A DNA stretch of 64,000 nucleotides. It comes from Lethocerus indicus. Its lineage: Eukaryota; Arthropoda; Insecta; Hemiptera; Belostomatidae. The stretch spans positions 8,734,034-8,798,033 of the forward strand of contig JACDQD010000006.1 in the NCBI GenBank assembly GCA_019843655.1. The letters run 5' to 3'. Within the stretch, counting starts at the first letter, position 1, and each line of letters begins with the position of its first letter. The position numbers were made by a program, and so were the translations under genes. The notes beneath the pieces are model-generated. The model had not been told where the DNA came from. It saw only the letters and a list, made by a program, of their open reading frames with translations, and did no database searches. Positions 63,301 through 64,000 of the stretch are shown here, piece by piece.

Positions 63301-64000
63301 CAAATGGGGAAAATCGCCCCGAGACATCGCCCGACCCTCCTTTTATAACGGCCGGCGCATAATTTACACGCCCTCATCAATACGTGGACCTAGGCCGGCC
63401 TCTCCTCCCTTAACGTGGCCACCTGCCAAATCTATGTTAAGGGCTAAATGATTCCACGAGTCCGTCAACTACATTCCAGTTTATACATCCCAAAAAATAA
63501 TTTCTAACACATTTAAAAACCTGCAAATAACGGGCGTACGTAGAATAATAATTAGAATCCTGCCACGTCTAGTTCATGCCCGAACGCAGATGAACAAATA
63601 GGCGGTATGAAATCGAGTCAGACAAGTGCAGTTGGACGACAACCAACCGTCGCCGCGGCATTGAAACGGTATAATTTGCCAGTAGCGCGGCCACAATAAT
63701 CGTAACGAACCGTATGAAAATATTTGCACGCATTGCTAACGTAGGAGAAAACAAAATAGTGGGATTATTAAACAAGGCATGTTTGTCTAAGTGTGTTATT
63801 ATCTATAAAAGTGACGAAAACAGACATGTGTAAAATAATGCTTCGAGTTAGGAACACCATACCCGATGGTAATGGAATTCCGAAAGTTACAGACAACTTT
63901 GGCACAATTAAGGAGAGGAAATACAATGCAATTTTTAACGATAATATTTACAATTACTGCTTATATGTTTTATGATTTATATTAGGTTTTTAGTTCTGGT
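60301..64000. other. Gene-free end of window
   Basis: No supported gene. GC-richer islands lie at about 60430-61000, 62180-62470 and 63000-63420, separated by AT-rich DNA. The 63000-63420 island has frames open on both strands over the same bases (63001-63264 minus, 63005-63268 plus), which indicates stop-poor composition and not coding. A 7-bp hairpin lies at 61391-61410. The sequence runs off the window end in AT-rich DNA. Confidence 0.6.
61391..61410. repeat. 7-bp perfect hairpin
   Basis: AGGTTCA and TGAACCT are exact reverse complements around the 6-nt loop AGTGAG. AGGTCA-like half-sites arranged as an everted or inverted pair are typical of nuclear-receptor sites, but AGGTTCA is not the canonical half-site, so this is a resemblance only. 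Confidence 0.6.

Noticed and set aside
1..64000. Homeobox exon, complete tRNA, U-snRNA or 5S rRNA genes
   Set aside because: I looked for the homeodomain recognition-helix coding pattern, paired A/B boxes at tRNA spacing and conserved snRNA/5S words on both strands by eye and found none that hold up. A covariance-model search would be decisive.

Overview
This window reads as non-coding intergenic (or very large intronic) DNA from a eukaryote, most likely an invertebrate animal. The longest open frame is 171 codons. The open frames are short, overlap on both strands, and give either low-complexity or AT-rich peptides that I do not recognise. There is no operon structure, rRNA gene, intact tRNA gene, CRISPR array or bacterial-type regulatory site. 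CpG is not obviously depleted in the stretches I counted by eye (for example about eight CpG in 12301-12360), which argues against heavily CpG-methylated vertebrate or plant DNA. Dinucleotide microsatellites and decayed tRNA-like (SINE-type) heads also fit an invertebrate genome. I cannot name the species or the locus. Layout: the background is AT-rich, with many TAATTA-type words. Every 1-2 kb it is interrupted by a sharply GC-richer island of roughly 150-1200 bp, about 45 in all by eye. The largest are at 5480-5900, 8620-8960, 11100-11670, 12240-12600, 20200-20600, 26320-26730, 30570-31150, 33030-33650, 36330-36700, 37010-38200, 42220-42740, 57560-57980, 60430-61000 and 63000-63420. The islands hold the G-quadruplex-type runs, poly-C tracts and most GC-stemmed hairpins. 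The AT-rich background holds three long (TA)n tracts and AT palindromes. I saw no recognisable transposon coding region; the only mobile-element traces are four weak tRNA-like promoter boxes (about 7.07, 7.28, 32.1 and 55.8 kb). The most distinctive signals are: a set of unusually perfect short inverted repeats (38680-38707, 39150-39211, 47521-47552, 20395-20425, 42619-42640, 54746-54763); a diverged 32-bp word shared by 48508-48539 and 52398-52429; the related 9-mer TTATCGACG, seen five times; and a repeated 41-45 bp block at 27286-27330 and 28288-28328. No genes can be shown to work together here. My best inference is a gene-poor regulatory landscape: either a developmental-type gene desert with enhancer-like islands, or simply a compositionally patchy intergenic region. 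Comparative alignment and expression data would separate these.
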